A stretch of DNA of 64,000 nt from JAHBVL01 sp963712055 (lineage in GTDB: Bacteria > Chloroflexota > Chloroflexia > Thermomicrobiales > UBA6265). The stretch lies in the NCBI GenBank assembly GCA_963712055.1, contig CAVQGN010000003.1, positions 186,001 to 250,000 of the forward strand, given 5' to 3'. The notes under the pieces were generated by a model, which was given only the letters and a program-made list of their open reading frames with translations, ran no database searches and was not told the DNA's origin. How positions within the stretch are numbered: position 1 is the stretch's first letter; the number at the start of each line of letters is the position of its first letter. A program made the position numbers and the translations under genes. Below are positions 42,940-52,547 of this stretch, piece by piece.

Positions 42940-43953
42940 CTAGCGACTCTTGCGCGGGTCGAGCGCATCCCGCAATCCGTCGCCAACATAGTTGATCGAC
43001 AGCACGGTCAGGAAAATCATCAGACCAGGAAAGAGTGACTGATAGGGTGCGACCTGAATGAAGTCCTTGTACTCGAAGAGCATCCGGCCCCACGTGGGAA
43101 CGTCTGATGGGAAACCAAGCCCGAGAAACGAGAGCGACGACTCGGTGATAATCGCTGCGCCGACCGCAAGCGTTCCCGCAACGATGATCGGGCTCATGAC
43201 ATTTGGCAGGATATGCCGGAACATCAATGTCGACTCACGCGCACCGATCGATTTGGCGGCTTCGACGAATTCCTTTTCCTTCAGCGACAGGAACTGTGAC
43301 CGCACCAGACGTGCCGTCGACATCCAGTTGAGGATAGCGATAACAAAGATGATCAGGAAAAAGATTCCGAGATTCCCACCCTGGAGTTGAGGGTCAATGA
43401 TCACATCGAGCGGACCCAGGTCCCTGCCCCCTAACGCCGAGTCGAAAGAGTTGTATATCTTGTCTCGGTACAGAAAACTGATCACCAGCAGCAGCGGTAA
43501 TTGCGGCAGACTGATAAACATGTCGGTGATTCGCATGAGCAAACCATCGGTGAAACCGGCGAGGAAACCGCTAAGCGCACCGATCAGAGTACCGAACGAA
43601 ACCGCAACGAACGCGGCGAGAAAACCAACGGCGAGCGAAATGCGGCCACCCCAGAGAGCCCGCGCGAATATATCCTGACCCAGTGAGTCCGTTCCGAACG
43701 GATAACTCAGTGAAGGTCCCTGATCAGCAACTTCGAAATTGATCTCGTCGATTTCACGCGGGTAGATCGCATTGCCGACAAACGTTCCCAACACCAGAAT
43801 GACCAACACAATGAGTCCGGCCATTGCCAGCTTATGGCGCCGGAATTGCCGCCAAGCGTTACCCCACAAAGAGCGGGAATTCTTCCCACTCTTCACAAGC
43901 GCCCCTGGTTCGGCAATATCCTCCAGGCGCAACGAGGATTCGGACTGACTCAT
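42940..43953 (-). CDS. Peptide/nickel-type ABC permease (DppC/OppC family)
   Basis: A 337-residue permease with a long cytoplasmic N-terminus, first membrane helix at about 42-60 (LAMAGLIVLVILVLGTFVG) and the conserved EAA loop EFVEAAKSIGARESTLMFRHILPNVMSP. The C-terminus DGLRDALDP is typical of DppC. ATG at 43953 has GGAGG eight bases upstream. It pairs with the DppB-type gene upstream (44015). There is no substrate-binding or ATPase gene next to this pair, so it may use components encoded elsewhere. Confidence 0.92.
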   Translation of the reverse strand: MSQSESSLRLEDIAEPGALVKSGKNSRSLWGNAWRQFRRHKLAMAGLIVLVILVLGTFVGNAIYPREIDEINFEVADQGPSLSYPFGTDSLGQDIFARALWGGRISLAVGFLAAFVAVSFGTLIGALSGFLAGFTDGLLMRITDMFISLPQLPLLLVISFLYRDKIYNSFDSALGGRDLGPLDVIIDPQLQGGNLGIFFLIIFVIAILNWMSTARLVRSQFLSLKEKEFVEAAKSIGARESTLMFRHILPNVMSPIIVAGTLAVGAAIITESSLSFLGLGFPSDVPTWGRMLFEYKDFIQVAPYQSLFPGLMIFLTVLSINYVGDGLRDALDPRKSR

Positions 43954-44014
43954 CGCAACGCCTCCACCGTCATCAAGCTTCCTGGGACCCTCACCACGCT
44001 CTCTCGAATCATCA

Positions 44015-44959
44015 TCACGAATACTTGATCCGTGGATCGAGCCCCGCATACAAAAGATCTGCCACGATATTGAAAATCACCACGAGAATGGAATAGCCGA
44101 ATGCGACGGCCATCACAACCGGGACATCCTTTTCCTGGACCCCGCTCACGATTGCTGATCCAATCCCTGGAATTCGGAAAATCTGCTCGGTGATGACCGC
44201 GCCACCAACCACCGCCGGAACATCAAGGGCAATAATCGTCACGACCGGGATTAATGCATTCCGCATCGCATGAGAAATGATCACGCTGTTTTCGCGAAGA
44301 CCCTTGGCGCGCGCTGTACGAACGTAGTCCTGACCTATGACTTCGAGCATCGAAGCACGCACAAAGCGCGTCAGCGAACCTGCACCGGCCAGCGCAAGCA
44401 CCATGATGGGCATAATCGATTGCTTCATGTTCGGCCAGAAGCCTTGAACATTGCTGTCGTAGACAAACGGCAACCAATCCAGCTTCACGCTGAAGATAAC
44501 GATGAGCACGATACCGGTGTAGAACGTCGGAATGCTGAATCCGAGGAAGGCGATCGTCGTCGCGACGTTGTCAAAAACGGAGTACTGCTTGATCGCGGAA
44601 ATGACGCCGACCGGAATCGCGATCATCACCGAAACCAGATAGGCGCCACCAACGATCTTGAGGGTGACCGGTAGTCGCTCAAGGAGGTATTCACTCACGC
44701 TTGATCGGGTCGTATACGAAATACCCCAATTCCCCTGAAGGTATTGCGTGGCCCAGCGATAATACTGCTCAGGCAGTGGATCATCGATACCCATTTGCGC
44801 CCTGAGTTGTTGCCGAAGTTCGGCTGGGACATTGGGGTTGGCGGCAAAGCCCGACAACGGATCGCCCGGGGCTAACGCCAGAATGGAGAAAATCACCATG
44901 CTGATCGCCACCAGGGTAAAAATGGAAATCAGAATTCGGCGAATCAGAAACTGACTCAT
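44015..44959 (-). CDS. Peptide/nickel-type ABC permease (DppB/OppB family)
   Basis: A 314-residue permease starting MSQFLIRRILISIFTLVAIS, with the DppB-type extracytoplasmic loop after the first helix and PEQYYRWATQYLQGNWGISY. The EAA loop is YVRTARAKGLRENSVIISHAMRNALIPV, and the protein ends in DLLYAGLDPRIKYS. It is the 5' gene of a two-gene operon with the DppC-type gene. A good promoter candidate lies at 45121-45150. Confidence 0.93.
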   Translation of the reverse strand: MSQFLIRRILISIFTLVAISMVIFSILALAPGDPLSGFAANPNVPAELRQQLRAQMGIDDPLPEQYYRWATQYLQGNWGISYTTRSSVSEYLLERLPVTLKIVGGAYLVSVMIAIPVGVISAIKQYSVFDNVATTIAFLGFSIPTFYTGIVLIVIFSVKLDWLPFVYDSNVQGFWPNMKQSIMPIMVLALAGAGSLTRFVRASMLEVIGQDYVRTARAKGLRENSVIISHAMRNALIPVVTIIALDVPAVVGGAVITEQIFRIPGIGSAIVSGVQEKDVPVVMAVAFGYSILVVIFNIVADLLYAGLDPRIKYS

Positions 44960-45342
44960 GAGATTGTCCCTGCCCGGGGCCGCTGCAATTCCCTGCGAGT
45001 CATACCACTTGACTCGCTTTGGTTTGACGTAGGTCTCGCCTGCGAATTGCGATAGAGATCACCAAACAACATGGTCAAACATCTCAACATCGACCCGTCA
45101 ACTTGATCGGCAATTCGCGAATCGTAGTCAGGTTGAATTGCCTGTGTCAAGGAAGCGCGTCGACCAAGGACCTCCATAAATGATCTACGACCACGCCAAC
45201 TGCACCAAATCTCGTCAGACGCAGTGAGGATGTTTCAACTATCGGCCAGTTCTTTGTGCGCAGGTTCCTACTCGAGATAGACAGTGGTTTTCAGGCATTG
45301 CGCCGACGGCAAGTGCCTGGTCGTTCAATGAAGGAGAAACGA
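44960..45342. other. 383-base gap between a peptide-permease operon and the SdpI-like gene
   Basis: The gap contains the promoter candidate at 45121-45150 for the leftward operon, implying an untranslated leader of about 150 bases. No convincing protein or RNA gene is seen. A weak minus-strand frame at 44956-45177 looks spurious. Confidence 0.5.
45121..45150 (-). promoter_or_regulatory. Sigma-70-type promoter for the leftward peptide-permease operon
   Basis: On the minus strand TTGACA (45150-45145), 18 bases of spacer, then TACGAT (45126-45121). The -35 is a perfect match, the -10 fair. It is located about 160 bases upstream of the DppB-type start codon. Confidence 0.45.
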
Positions 45343-45705
45343 ATGTTCGATGGCTGGGCGGGCGCAATTGTGGCAGGTTTGATGGGTGCGGTTTTCGTAT
45401 TGCTGGCGATCCCACTCTGGCTCGACCGCATTCCTCCAAACAAACTCTACGGCTTTCGAACTCGGGCGACGTTATCCGACAAGTCACTCTGGTACGCGGT
45501 CAACAAGCCAACTGGTTTGATCCTGATGGTGACTGGCTTAGTGATGCTCGCCGTCACGCCAGTCGGTTTGGCCGCGGGCGGAGATCCCGAACAACAGGAG
45601 GAACTGGTCTGGGTGGTCATCGCGATCTCAGCTGTTGGCGTGGTTGCGATCCTTCTTCGTGGTTACCAGATCATCCGGTCATTCGAATCAGAAAGCGCGC
45701 GCTGA
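45343..45705 (+). CDS. SdpI-family membrane protein
   Basis: A 120-residue protein with three membrane segments (about residues 6-25, 59-79 and 91-109). The sequence IPPNKLYGFRTRATLSDKSLWYAVN between helices 1 and 2 is the SdpI/YhfL signature. In Bacillus SdpI is the immunity protein and regulator for the SdpC toxin, but most homologues lack a toxin partner. None is seen here. AAGGAG sits seven bases before the ATG at 45343. It stops one base before the convergent creatininase gene. Confidence 0.86.
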   Translation: MFDGWAGAIVAGLMGAVFVLLAIPLWLDRIPPNKLYGFRTRATLSDKSLWYAVNKPTGLILMVTGLVMLAVTPVGLAAGGDPEQQEELVWVVIAISAVGVVAILLRGYQIIRSFESESAR

Positions 45706-46530
45706 TCACCTGACCGGGCGCCATTCGATCTTGCGCGGGTCCGTTTCCGGATCAGGAGCTGGCATCCCGCTCATCCAGAGTCCATTCGACCAGTCATTGT
45801 TCGCCAGTTCCCGCAGGAATGGACCAACGTAAGCGGCCAACGCTTCAACAACGGCTTGTCCCTCTGCAGCGGTTCCAAGCGAAGGCTTGCCGCTATAGCC
45901 GTGCGGAACCACATTGCTGAACGATCCACGGACTTCGAGCGGATGATCCATGATCTGATTTGGCAGATCGACTGCGAGTTCCTGGCGAGCGAGATGGGGA
46001 GCGGCGTAAAGCACCATCGACATTTCCGACTGACCGCCGTGATCCTCGTCAACGTCATACTGCCCTTGCAGCAACTGTGCGCCAAGTCCTTGCCAGCCCT
46101 TGAAAATCGCAACCACCATTTCGTGGGTATCGTTGAGTTCCCGGGCGGCGTTTTCTATACAGGCAGGATTGCCATCGTGAGCGCTGACGACCAGAAGACG
46201 TCGGATATCGTGGAGCATGAGCGATTCGGCAATGTCGACGATGACGGCGGTCAACGTCTGGGGGCGGAGAGAAAGACTCCACGGCCAACCCATCATATGG
46301 AGCGACATCCCGTAATCGAGTGCAGGCAACACCACCGCAGTTCCGAGTTCATCAGCCAAGCGCAGGGCAATCGCTTCGGCCGCGATCGTGTCAGTGCTGA
46401 ATGGCAGGTGGTCACCATGAAACTCAGTGGCTCCGACCGGCAGGATGGCGGTATCGAAGCCGCCCTCGCGCAAATCGGAAGCAGTCAGATCGGCCAGGGC
46501 TTTTACACGACGGGTTGGCGTTGACGACAT
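45706..46530 (-). CDS. Creatininase-family metal-dependent amidohydrolase
   Basis: A 274-residue protein of the creatinine amidohydrolase family. ILPVGATEFHGDHLPFSTDT carries the Glu, His and Asp metal ligands, VVSAHDGNPACIENAAREL another, and EDHGGQSEMSMVLY the C-terminal Glu. Members cleave cyclic or formyl amides, including creatinine and intermediates of mycofactocin or riboflavin-type pathways. No creatine or mycofactocin genes are nearby. It is followed by the epimerase gene upstream, 22 bases away on the same strand. Confidence 0.88.
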   Translation of the reverse strand: MSSTPTRRVKALADLTASDLREGGFDTAILPVGATEFHGDHLPFSTDTIAAEAIALRLADELGTAVVLPALDYGMSLHMMGWPWSLSLRPQTLTAVIVDIAESLMLHDIRRLLVVSAHDGNPACIENAARELNDTHEMVVAIFKGWQGLGAQLLQGQYDVDEDHGGQSEMSMVLYAAPHLARQELAVDLPNQIMDHPLEVRGSFSNVVPHGYSGKPSLGTAAEGQAVVEALAAYVGPFLRELANNDWSNGLWMSGMPAPDPETDPRKIEWRPVR

Positions 46531-46552
46531 CAGAGAATCCTCCCTTGGTGAC

Positions 46553-47533
46553 CTATTGCGGTCCGTTTTCCAGAATCCAGTCGAGATACTGCTTCATTCC
46601 ATCCTCGAATGACGTTGGCGGAACCCAGCCGAAATCCCGTTTGAGCAGAGCATTGCTCGGTACGGGTCCGGGAGGTTCACCATCAACCAGATAGTTGGCC
46701 TCTGCCACTGGCACGACCTCATAGTGAAAGTCAGGGAGGTAACGATCGAAGGCTACGAGTACATCTCCTATCGAATAGAGTCGTCCGGCTGTGAGCGAAT
46801 AGACAGGTTCAGGGAGATTTGGCGTAGACCACGCACGCTCGATACCTTCGGCGATATCTTCGACATAAGTCCAATCCAGCCAGGGGCCCGCAAGGGAATT
46901 GATACGCACAGGTTGATGATCGAAGTAGATGCGCAGCATTTCCCGCGGCTCTGTCCCGCCGACATAACCGGGCGTGTCTCGTTCCATTGGTCCAAACACG
47001 TTTGCTGGTCGCATCGCCACCGTATCGAGTCCGAACAGATCGCGGTAGCGCTGCACAACGCGTTCGCTGGTGTGTTTAGTGATTCCATAGAGACCGCTGG
47101 CCCGGGATGGAGTCGATTCGTCGACAACTTCGAGATCGGGCCACGCGCCAGTGGCCGCGCCGGAAGAGACATAGACGAATCGCTCGAAATCAGGAAGCGA
47201 TCGAGCAACATCGAGCGCGTTGACCGTTCCAAGCAAGTTGACCTCGATGATCCGACGGGGTTCAGCGTGCTCACGATGGAGACGGGGCGTAATCGCGGCC
47301 GCATGGATGATCCGGGTAACCTCATTCCTGCCAGCAACATCGAGCATCGCATCATAGGACGTTACGTCCCCCTGCTCAAAAACAACGTTGCTGACAGCAT
47401 CTCCGAGCATCGTGCCAAGCAGTTGATCCGGAGGCATCAGATCGTAGGAAACAACGGTTTCGCCGCGTCGCGCCAGACGGCGAACGATGTGACTCGGAAC
47501 CCAGCCATTTCCGCCGGTTACGAGAGTTGTCAT
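46553..47533 (-). CDS. NAD-dependent epimerase/dehydratase (SDR extended)
   Basis: A 326-residue extended short-chain dehydrogenase. Rossmann motif TGGNGWVPSHIVRRL (GxxGxxxxH form), catalytic YGITKHTSE (Tyr-x-x-x-Lys) and VYVSSGAATG before it. These enzymes act on nucleotide sugars or related compounds. It probably shares a transcript with the creatininase gene. The neighbouring genes do not settle the substrate. The second gene of the pair is unrelated, so a joint pathway is guesswork. Confidence 0.91.
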   Translation of the reverse strand: MTTLVTGGNGWVPSHIVRRLARRGETVVSYDLMPPDQLLGTMLGDAVSNVVFEQGDVTSYDAMLDVAGRNEVTRIIHAAAITPRLHREHAEPRRIIEVNLLGTVNALDVARSLPDFERFVYVSSGAATGAWPDLEVVDESTPSRASGLYGITKHTSERVVQRYRDLFGLDTVAMRPANVFGPMERDTPGYVGGTEPREMLRIYFDHQPVRINSLAGPWLDWTYVEDIAEGIERAWSTPNLPEPVYSLTAGRLYSIGDVLVAFDRYLPDFHYEVVPVAEANYLVDGEPPGPVPSNALLKRDFGWVPPTSFEDGMKQYLDWILENGPQ

Positions 47534-47617
47534 GATTGGCCATCCCTCTCTGCCTTCAACGCTGCCGCAGGATAGTACACTGCCAGATCGGAGTGGTGAT
47601 TCAACGGGGAGCGACCG

Positions 47618-49084
47618 GTGAGCGAACGTTCAGATAGCCAAGGAAAGAAACTCTGGGGCGGGCGTTTCGCCGTTGCTCCGGACGAAGCCGCGGCCGCATT
47701 CACCGCGTCGATCCTGTTCGACAACCGAATGGTGCGGGAAGATATTCGCGGGTCGGTCGCTCATGTCCGGATGCTCGGGCGGCAGTCGATCATCCCCGCC
47801 GAAGACGCTGCCCTGATCGAAACAGGTCTGTGGCTGATCTGGGATGAGGTCGAGAACGGGACCTTCACCTACTCTGTGGCTGACGAGGATATTCACAGCG
47901 CCGTTGAACGCCGTCTGCGCGAGCTGATTGGACCGGCACAAGGGAAACTCCACACCGGCAGGAGTCGTAACGACCAGGTCGCGACCGATACCCGACTCTG
48001 GACCAAAGGCGCGCTGCTCCGCACCGAGGAAAGCGTTCTTCGCTTGAGTGAAAGCCTGCTCCGGCTAGCGTCGAACACGACCGATGTCGTCCTCCCCGGT
48101 TACACCCACACCCAGCGGGCGCAGCCGGTGCTGTTGGCGCATCATCTGCTGGCCTATGTCGAAATGCTGGCCCGTGATCTCGAACGCCTGCAACAAGCTT
48201 TCGATCGAGTCGACCAGATGCCACTTGGGTCGGGAGCGCTTGCCGGTGTGACCTATCCCATCGATCGCGAATCAGTCGCCACCGATCTCGGCTTTTCCGC
48301 CATTTCGGCCAACAGCATGGATGCGATCGCGGATCGGGATTTCGTCCTCGACACGATGTATGCCCTCAGCATGATCCAGATGCATGCCTCCCGGTTGGCG
48401 GAAGAACTGGTCTACTGGTCGAGCGGTGAGTTTCGATTTGTGACGATCTCCGACGCTTTCGCCACTGGCAGTTCGATCATGCCGCAGAAAAAGAACCCCG
48501 ATGTCGCAGAACTCTCTCGCGGCAAAACTGGCCGCGTGCTCGGTCATCTGACCGGTTTGCTGGCCACGATGAAGGGTCTGCCACTGACCTACAACAGCGA
48601 CATGCAGGAAGACAAGGAAGCGCTCTTCGATACCGTCGATACCGTCAATGGAGTCCTCGCGGTGATGAGCGGAATGATCGACACGTTGACAGTCAATGAG
48701 CAGCGGATGGCGGAAGCAGCGGTGGGCGATTTTTCTCTTGCAACCGACGCCGCCGATCTTCTCGCCCGGAACGGCATTGCATTCCGGGAAGCTCATGAAA
48801 TCGTTGGCAATCTCGTTCGCACGTGCGTCGAGTCGAACCGCACATTCGAAGACCTGTCAGTGGAAGATTGGACGTCAATTCACCCGCTCTTCGGTCAACA
48901 ACGACCACCGCTCAACGCCATGGAAAGCGTTTCCGCCCGGGATGTTCCCGGCGGGACCGCTCCGAACCGGGTCATCCAGGCGCTCGCATCCGCAGAAGAG
49001 CGTCTCGCGTCCCAACGCATCGACTTGGCGGCGCGTCAGGACCGACTCGAAACCGTTATGACAGCAGGATCACCGGGACGCTGA
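47618..49084 (+). CDS. argH: Argininosuccinate lyase
   Basis: Final step of arginine synthesis, splitting argininosuccinate into arginine and fumarate. 488 residues. KLWGGRFAVAPDEAAAAFTA is the usual start. HTGRSRNDQVATDTRLW and GSSIMPQKKNPDVAELSRGK are the fumarase/aspartase-family signatures with the catalytic Ser loop. GTG at 47618 has GGGGAG upstream. No other arg genes are adjacent. A GNAT gene follows five bases later, as in the argH-argA-type arrangement seen in some bacteria. Confidence 0.96.
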   Translation: MSERSDSQGKKLWGGRFAVAPDEAAAAFTASILFDNRMVREDIRGSVAHVRMLGRQSIIPAEDAALIETGLWLIWDEVENGTFTYSVADEDIHSAVERRLRELIGPAQGKLHTGRSRNDQVATDTRLWTKGALLRTEESVLRLSESLLRLASNTTDVVLPGYTHTQRAQPVLLAHHLLAYVEMLARDLERLQQAFDRVDQMPLGSGALAGVTYPIDRESVATDLGFSAISANSMDAIADRDFVLDTMYALSMIQMHASRLAEELVYWSSGEFRFVTISDAFATGSSIMPQKKNPDVAELSRGKTGRVLGHLTGLLATMKGLPLTYNSDMQEDKEALFDTVDTVNGVLAVMSGMIDTLTVNEQRMAEAAVGDFSLATDAADLLARNGIAFREAHEIVGNLVRTCVESNRTFEDLSVEDWTSIHPLFGQQRPPLNAMESVSARDVPGGTAPNRVIQALASAEERLASQRIDLAARQDRLETVMTAGSPGR

Positions 49085-49089
49085 CCGCG

Positions 49090-49584
49090 ATGAGCATTCT
49101 GTCGACCATGTCACCCGCACAGGCAAAGCACCAACTTGATGTCTGGGTCGCTTCGACCGAGAGCGATTGGCACGACGTGCTGCGCATCCGGCGGCGTGTC
49201 TTTCTCCGCGAACAGGGACTGGTGGATGTTGTTTCCCGCGATAGGGATGATCGAAACAGCGTGACCTTGCTCGCCGCTGTCGACAATATCACCGTGGCAA
49301 CAGGTCGCCTGACAGGTCCGATCGGAAAGCAGCCGGCGTCGATAGCCTGGGTGGCCACACTCCCAGACTACAGGCGACTGGGGGCGGCCAATCTCGTGGT
49401 AGCGGAACTCGTGTCCCTGGCCGACCGCGCCGGTTTCGACCCCCTCATCTTGAATGCCCAGATACCGGCAATCGCTCTCTACGAACGCTATGGCTTCCGG
49501 GCGAAGGGCGAAGGAACCCGCTCGCGGGGTATCGCCCACCAGCTGATGGTGCGGGAAACGCCTCGGATTCCAGTAGACCTTTGA
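49090..49584 (+). CDS. GNAT-family N-acetyltransferase
   Basis: A 164-residue acetyltransferase. The acetyl-CoA loop is AWVATLPDYRRLGAANLVVAE, and the C-terminal ALYERYGFRAKGEG is typical. The first part (DVLRIRRRVFLREQGLVDVV) resembles ElaA-like members. Start at ATG 49090, five bases after argH; a longer in-frame reading runs inside argH and is not needed. Because it directly follows argH it may acetylate glutamate or a related compound in arginine synthesis, but a different substrate is equally possible. Confidence 0.88.
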   Translation: MSILSTMSPAQAKHQLDVWVASTESDWHDVLRIRRRVFLREQGLVDVVSRDRDDRNSVTLLAAVDNITVATGRLTGPIGKQPASIAWVATLPDYRRLGAANLVVAELVSLADRAGFDPLILNAQIPAIALYERYGFRAKGEGTRSRGIAHQLMVRETPRIPVDL

Positions 49585-49877
49585 TCGTACGTCCTCAATC
49601 AGCGGCGGCTCCCCTTGGCGTAATCTCGCGTCGGAGGCAATCGATTCACCGCAACGCACACATCTCCTGCCAGCACTCGTTTGGGCAAGCTGCAGCAAAG
49701 AGCCGTCCTTTCTTTGCTCGAACAACCGACCTTCTTGGGAAGCCGTTTTCAGGTACTATGCAGTGAGCCTCAGCATTGACGCTGGTGCTGGTTGTTAACT
49801 TTCGGAACCGGTGACAGTGGCGGCAGCATTTCCTCTCCGCCATTCGCTGGTACGCGCGTCTATCGAGGAGGATTTCC

Positions 49878-51530
49878 GTGACCAAGAACAAGAATGATGC
49901 TGGTCGGATCTTCGACCAGAAGATGTCGATCTATCTCAATGGTCTCCGCAATCAGGCGATGAGTCGGCGTGGATTCGTCCGGCTGGGCGCAGGCGCAATG
50001 GGTCTGGCGGCAGCCGGCACTGTGGGCGCCAAGCCTTTCCTGCCCGGACTGAGCGTGCTCGCTCAGGACGAGACGTCCTTCTCCTTCGCCCTCGAGGGCG
50101 ATGTTCGCGGCCTGGAACCAGCCCTTGCCTACGACTTCGCGGCCAATCCCGTCGTTTGCCAGATCTCCGAGGGCTTGATGCAGTTCATGCCTGACGGCTC
50201 CATGGTTCCGCTGCTGGCAGAGAGCGCGGAACAGCCGGACGCTGTGACCTACTTGTACACCCTTCGTTCTGGTGTCACGTTCCATAACGGAGAACCGGTG
50301 ACGCTCGATGACGTTATCGCATCCATCGAGCGCGTCCAGGATCCAGAAGTGGCGGGTCCGATGGGTTGGATGTACGACCCGGTCGAGTCGATCGAAAAGG
50401 TCGACGATTCGACGCTTCAGATCACACTCTCCGCACCGAGTGCGCTCTATCGCTACGTGGCGGCCACAACGGCCGGTCATGTCATTCCAAAATCCGCGAT
50501 CGAGGAGTTCGGGCTCGACCTCGCGATCAATCCCGTCGGAACAGGCCCGTACAAGTTCGTCAAGTACGATCAGGGATCCGAAATCGAACTCGAAAAAAAC
50601 ACCGAATACTGGCAGGAAGGGAAGCCGTATTTCGATAAAGTCTTCTTCAAGATCGTACCAGAAGGAACAACACGCGTTGCCGGTCTCAAGAACGACGAAA
50701 TCAACGCAATGACCCAGGTTCCGCCCGACCAGGTGGAGGCCATCCAGGAGTTCGAGAACATTACCTGGCAGGAAGTCGTCGGATACACAATCAACATGGC
50801 GACAATGCGCACTGACCAGGCTCCATTCGACGACCCCATGATCCGCAAGGCTGTGTCGATGGCCATTCCGTATGAAGACATCATGGCCAACATCGTCAAG
50901 TCGACGGGTGTGCAGTCGTTCAGTTCAACGGTGCCGCCGAACATGCCTGGTAGTGCTGGTGATCAGATCGCCGCTCCGGTGTATGACCTCGAAGGTGCCA
51001 AAGCGGCTCTGGCCGAATCGTCGATGCCTGATGGTTTCTCGACGAAGTACCATGTCATTGCCCCCAACGACGTCTGGATTCCAATGGCCGTCGCCGTTCA
51101 GGAAGCGCTGAAAGAGATCAACGTCGACCTCGAGATCGTCCAGATGGCCTACGATCAAATGATCACGCTGCAGCAGGCTGGCGACTACGAGGGCCTCATG
51201 AACTTCCAGTGGGGATCCGACTTCCCGGATGCCAGCGGTATGCTCTTGCCACTCTTCCATTCGCGGAACTTCCCGCCACAGAACAATCATGCCTACTACA
51301 ACAACCCGGATGTCGACGCCATGCTGGATGCGTCCGAGGCCGAACTCGACGAGGAAGCCAGGACACAGCAGTTGATCGATATCCAGAAGCAGATTGCCGC
51401 AGATCAGCCAGCGATCTTCTTCGAGCACTTCAAATGGTTCATGCCGATGTCCAGCAGCGTCAGTGGCTATGAGGTCACACCGCTCTGGTATTGGGATGCG
51501 TTTATGCGGGATCTGCAGAACGCCGGCTAG
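49878..51530 (+). CDS. Peptide ABC transporter substrate-binding protein with Tat signal
   Basis: A 550-residue family 5 extracellular solute-binding protein. It has a long N-terminus, then SRRGFVRLGAGAMGLAAAG, a twin-arginine signal. The mature part has the periplasmic peptide-binding markers VTFHNGEPVTLDDVIASIER and NPVGTGPYKFVKYDQGSEI. GTG at 49878 follows GGAGGATTTCC. It is the first gene of a five-gene system (SBP, DppB, DppC, DppD, DppF; 49878-55509). A hairpin follows at 51546. The 293-base region upstream holds no clear gene or strong promoter motif. Confidence 0.94.
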   Translation: MTKNKNDAGRIFDQKMSIYLNGLRNQAMSRRGFVRLGAGAMGLAAAGTVGAKPFLPGLSVLAQDETSFSFALEGDVRGLEPALAYDFAANPVVCQISEGLMQFMPDGSMVPLLAESAEQPDAVTYLYTLRSGVTFHNGEPVTLDDVIASIERVQDPEVAGPMGWMYDPVESIEKVDDSTLQITLSAPSALYRYVAATTAGHVIPKSAIEEFGLDLAINPVGTGPYKFVKYDQGSEIELEKNTEYWQEGKPYFDKVFFKIVPEGTTRVAGLKNDEINAMTQVPPDQVEAIQEFENITWQEVVGYTINMATMRTDQAPFDDPMIRKAVSMAIPYEDIMANIVKSTGVQSFSSTVPPNMPGSAGDQIAAPVYDLEGAKAALAESSMPDGFSTKYHVIAPNDVWIPMAVAVQEALKEINVDLEIVQMAYDQMITLQQAGDYEGLMNFQWGSDFPDASGMLLPLFHSRNFPPQNNHAYYNNPDVDAMLDASEAELDEEARTQQLIDIQKQIAADQPAIFFEHFKWFMPMSSSVSGYEVTPLWYWDAFMRDLQNAG

Positions 51531-51545
51531 TTCGTTCGTTTTTTG

Positions 51546-51571
51546 ACCGGAGGCGAGTGATCGCCTCCGGT
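51546..51571 (+). terminator. Intra-operon hairpin between the binding protein and permease genes
   Basis: ACCGGAGGCGA / TCGCCTCCGGT form an 11-bp perfect stem with GTGA loop, starting 15 bases after the stop codon and followed only by TCTTTCC. A weak U-tract suggests partial termination or mRNA protection, which would give more binding protein than permease, as is common in such operons. Confidence 0.55.
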
Positions 51572-51594
51572 CTTTCCTCTGGTTCACCATCTCT

Positions 51595-52536
51595 ATGGTC
51601 CGATTAATTGTTACCCGGCTGTTGACGCTGATACCGTTGATGTTCATCATCGCGTCGGTAGTCTTCATGATGCTTCGGTTCGTCCCTGGTGATCCGGCCC
51701 GAATCATCGTGGGGAATCAGCGAATCACGGAAGAAAACCTGCAGGTGATCAGGGAGCAATATCGCCTGGACAAGCCAGTGCTGGTCCAATACGGCTATTG
51801 GGTTGGTGATCTGCTCCAAGGCGACCTCGGTCGTTCTTTCCGCCAACGCACAGATGTGGCCGATCTGATTCTGAGTCGCCTTCCACTCACGCTCAAACTC
51901 GCAACCGCCAGCTTCATGATTTCGCTGATGATTTCGATCCCGCTTGGCTTGCTGGCCGCTCTCAAACGCAACTCCTGGCTCGACCTTTCCGCCACCACGT
52001 TTTCCCTCGTCGGCGCGTCGTCGCCGGTCTATTTCACTGGCATCTTGTTTATCTTGATCTTTTCCTACCGTCTTGGCTGGATGCCTGCACTAGGTGCTGG
52101 CGATGGTGGCTGGGATTCAGTGAAACACCTTGCTATGCCAGCGATGACACTCGGTCTCTCGCTGGCGTGCATCACTACCCGAATCACTCGCACCGCCATG
52201 ATCGAATCGCTTTCGCAGGACTACATCGAAACCGCCCGGGCAAAAGGTCTGCCGACGAGAACCATCGTGATGAAACACGCGTTCCGGAATGCACTCATTC
52301 CGATCGTCACGGTTGCTGGTCTTCAGTTCGGGATATTGCTGGTCGGAACCGTTCTCGTCGAACATACCTTCGGGCTCGGTGGCCTTGGTTCTCTGATCGT
52401 CCAGGCGGTGCAAGTCCGCGATTATCCCGTTGTTCAGGGCACAACGATCTTCATTGCTCTGATGTTCATCCTGATCAATCTGCTTGTCGATATTCTTTAT
52501 GCGGTCATCGATCCGCGTGTCCGGTACGGGGGGTAG
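51595..52536 (+). CDS. Peptide ABC permease, DppB type
   Basis: A 313-residue permease starting MVRLIVTRLLTLIPLMFIIA, with PGDPARIIVGNQ, six membrane helices and the EAA loop YIETARAKGLPTRTIVMKHAFRNALIPI. The C-terminus is LVDILYAVIDPRVRYGG. It belongs to the complete 49878-55509 peptide-uptake system. The gene begins after the hairpin at 51546. The next permease starts 11 bases after its stop. Confidence 0.94.
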   Translation: MVRLIVTRLLTLIPLMFIIASVVFMMLRFVPGDPARIIVGNQRITEENLQVIREQYRLDKPVLVQYGYWVGDLLQGDLGRSFRQRTDVADLILSRLPLTLKLATASFMISLMISIPLGLLAALKRNSWLDLSATTFSLVGASSPVYFTGILFILIFSYRLGWMPALGAGDGGWDSVKHLAMPAMTLGLSLACITTRITRTAMIESLSQDYIETARAKGLPTRTIVMKHAFRNALIPIVTVAGLQFGILLVGTVLVEHTFGLGGLGSLIVQAVQVRDYPVVQGTTIFIALMFILINLLVDILYAVIDPRVRYGG

Positions 52537-52547
52537 CGTCCAACCTC

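Noticed and set aside
44956..45177. Minus-strand frame of 73 codons upstream of the DppB-type gene
   Set aside because: No ribosome site or family resemblance. It covers a good promoter candidate and overlaps the DppB start.
49111..49725. Minus-strand frame of 204 codons with a CVRCGES segment resembling a zinc ribbon
   Set aside because: It is antisense to the GNAT gene, has no second Cys pair and no ribosome site; a shadow frame.
52167..52547. Long N-terminal extension of the DppC-type permease
   Set aside because: It overlaps the DppB gene for over 370 bases in another frame and has no membrane-protein character.
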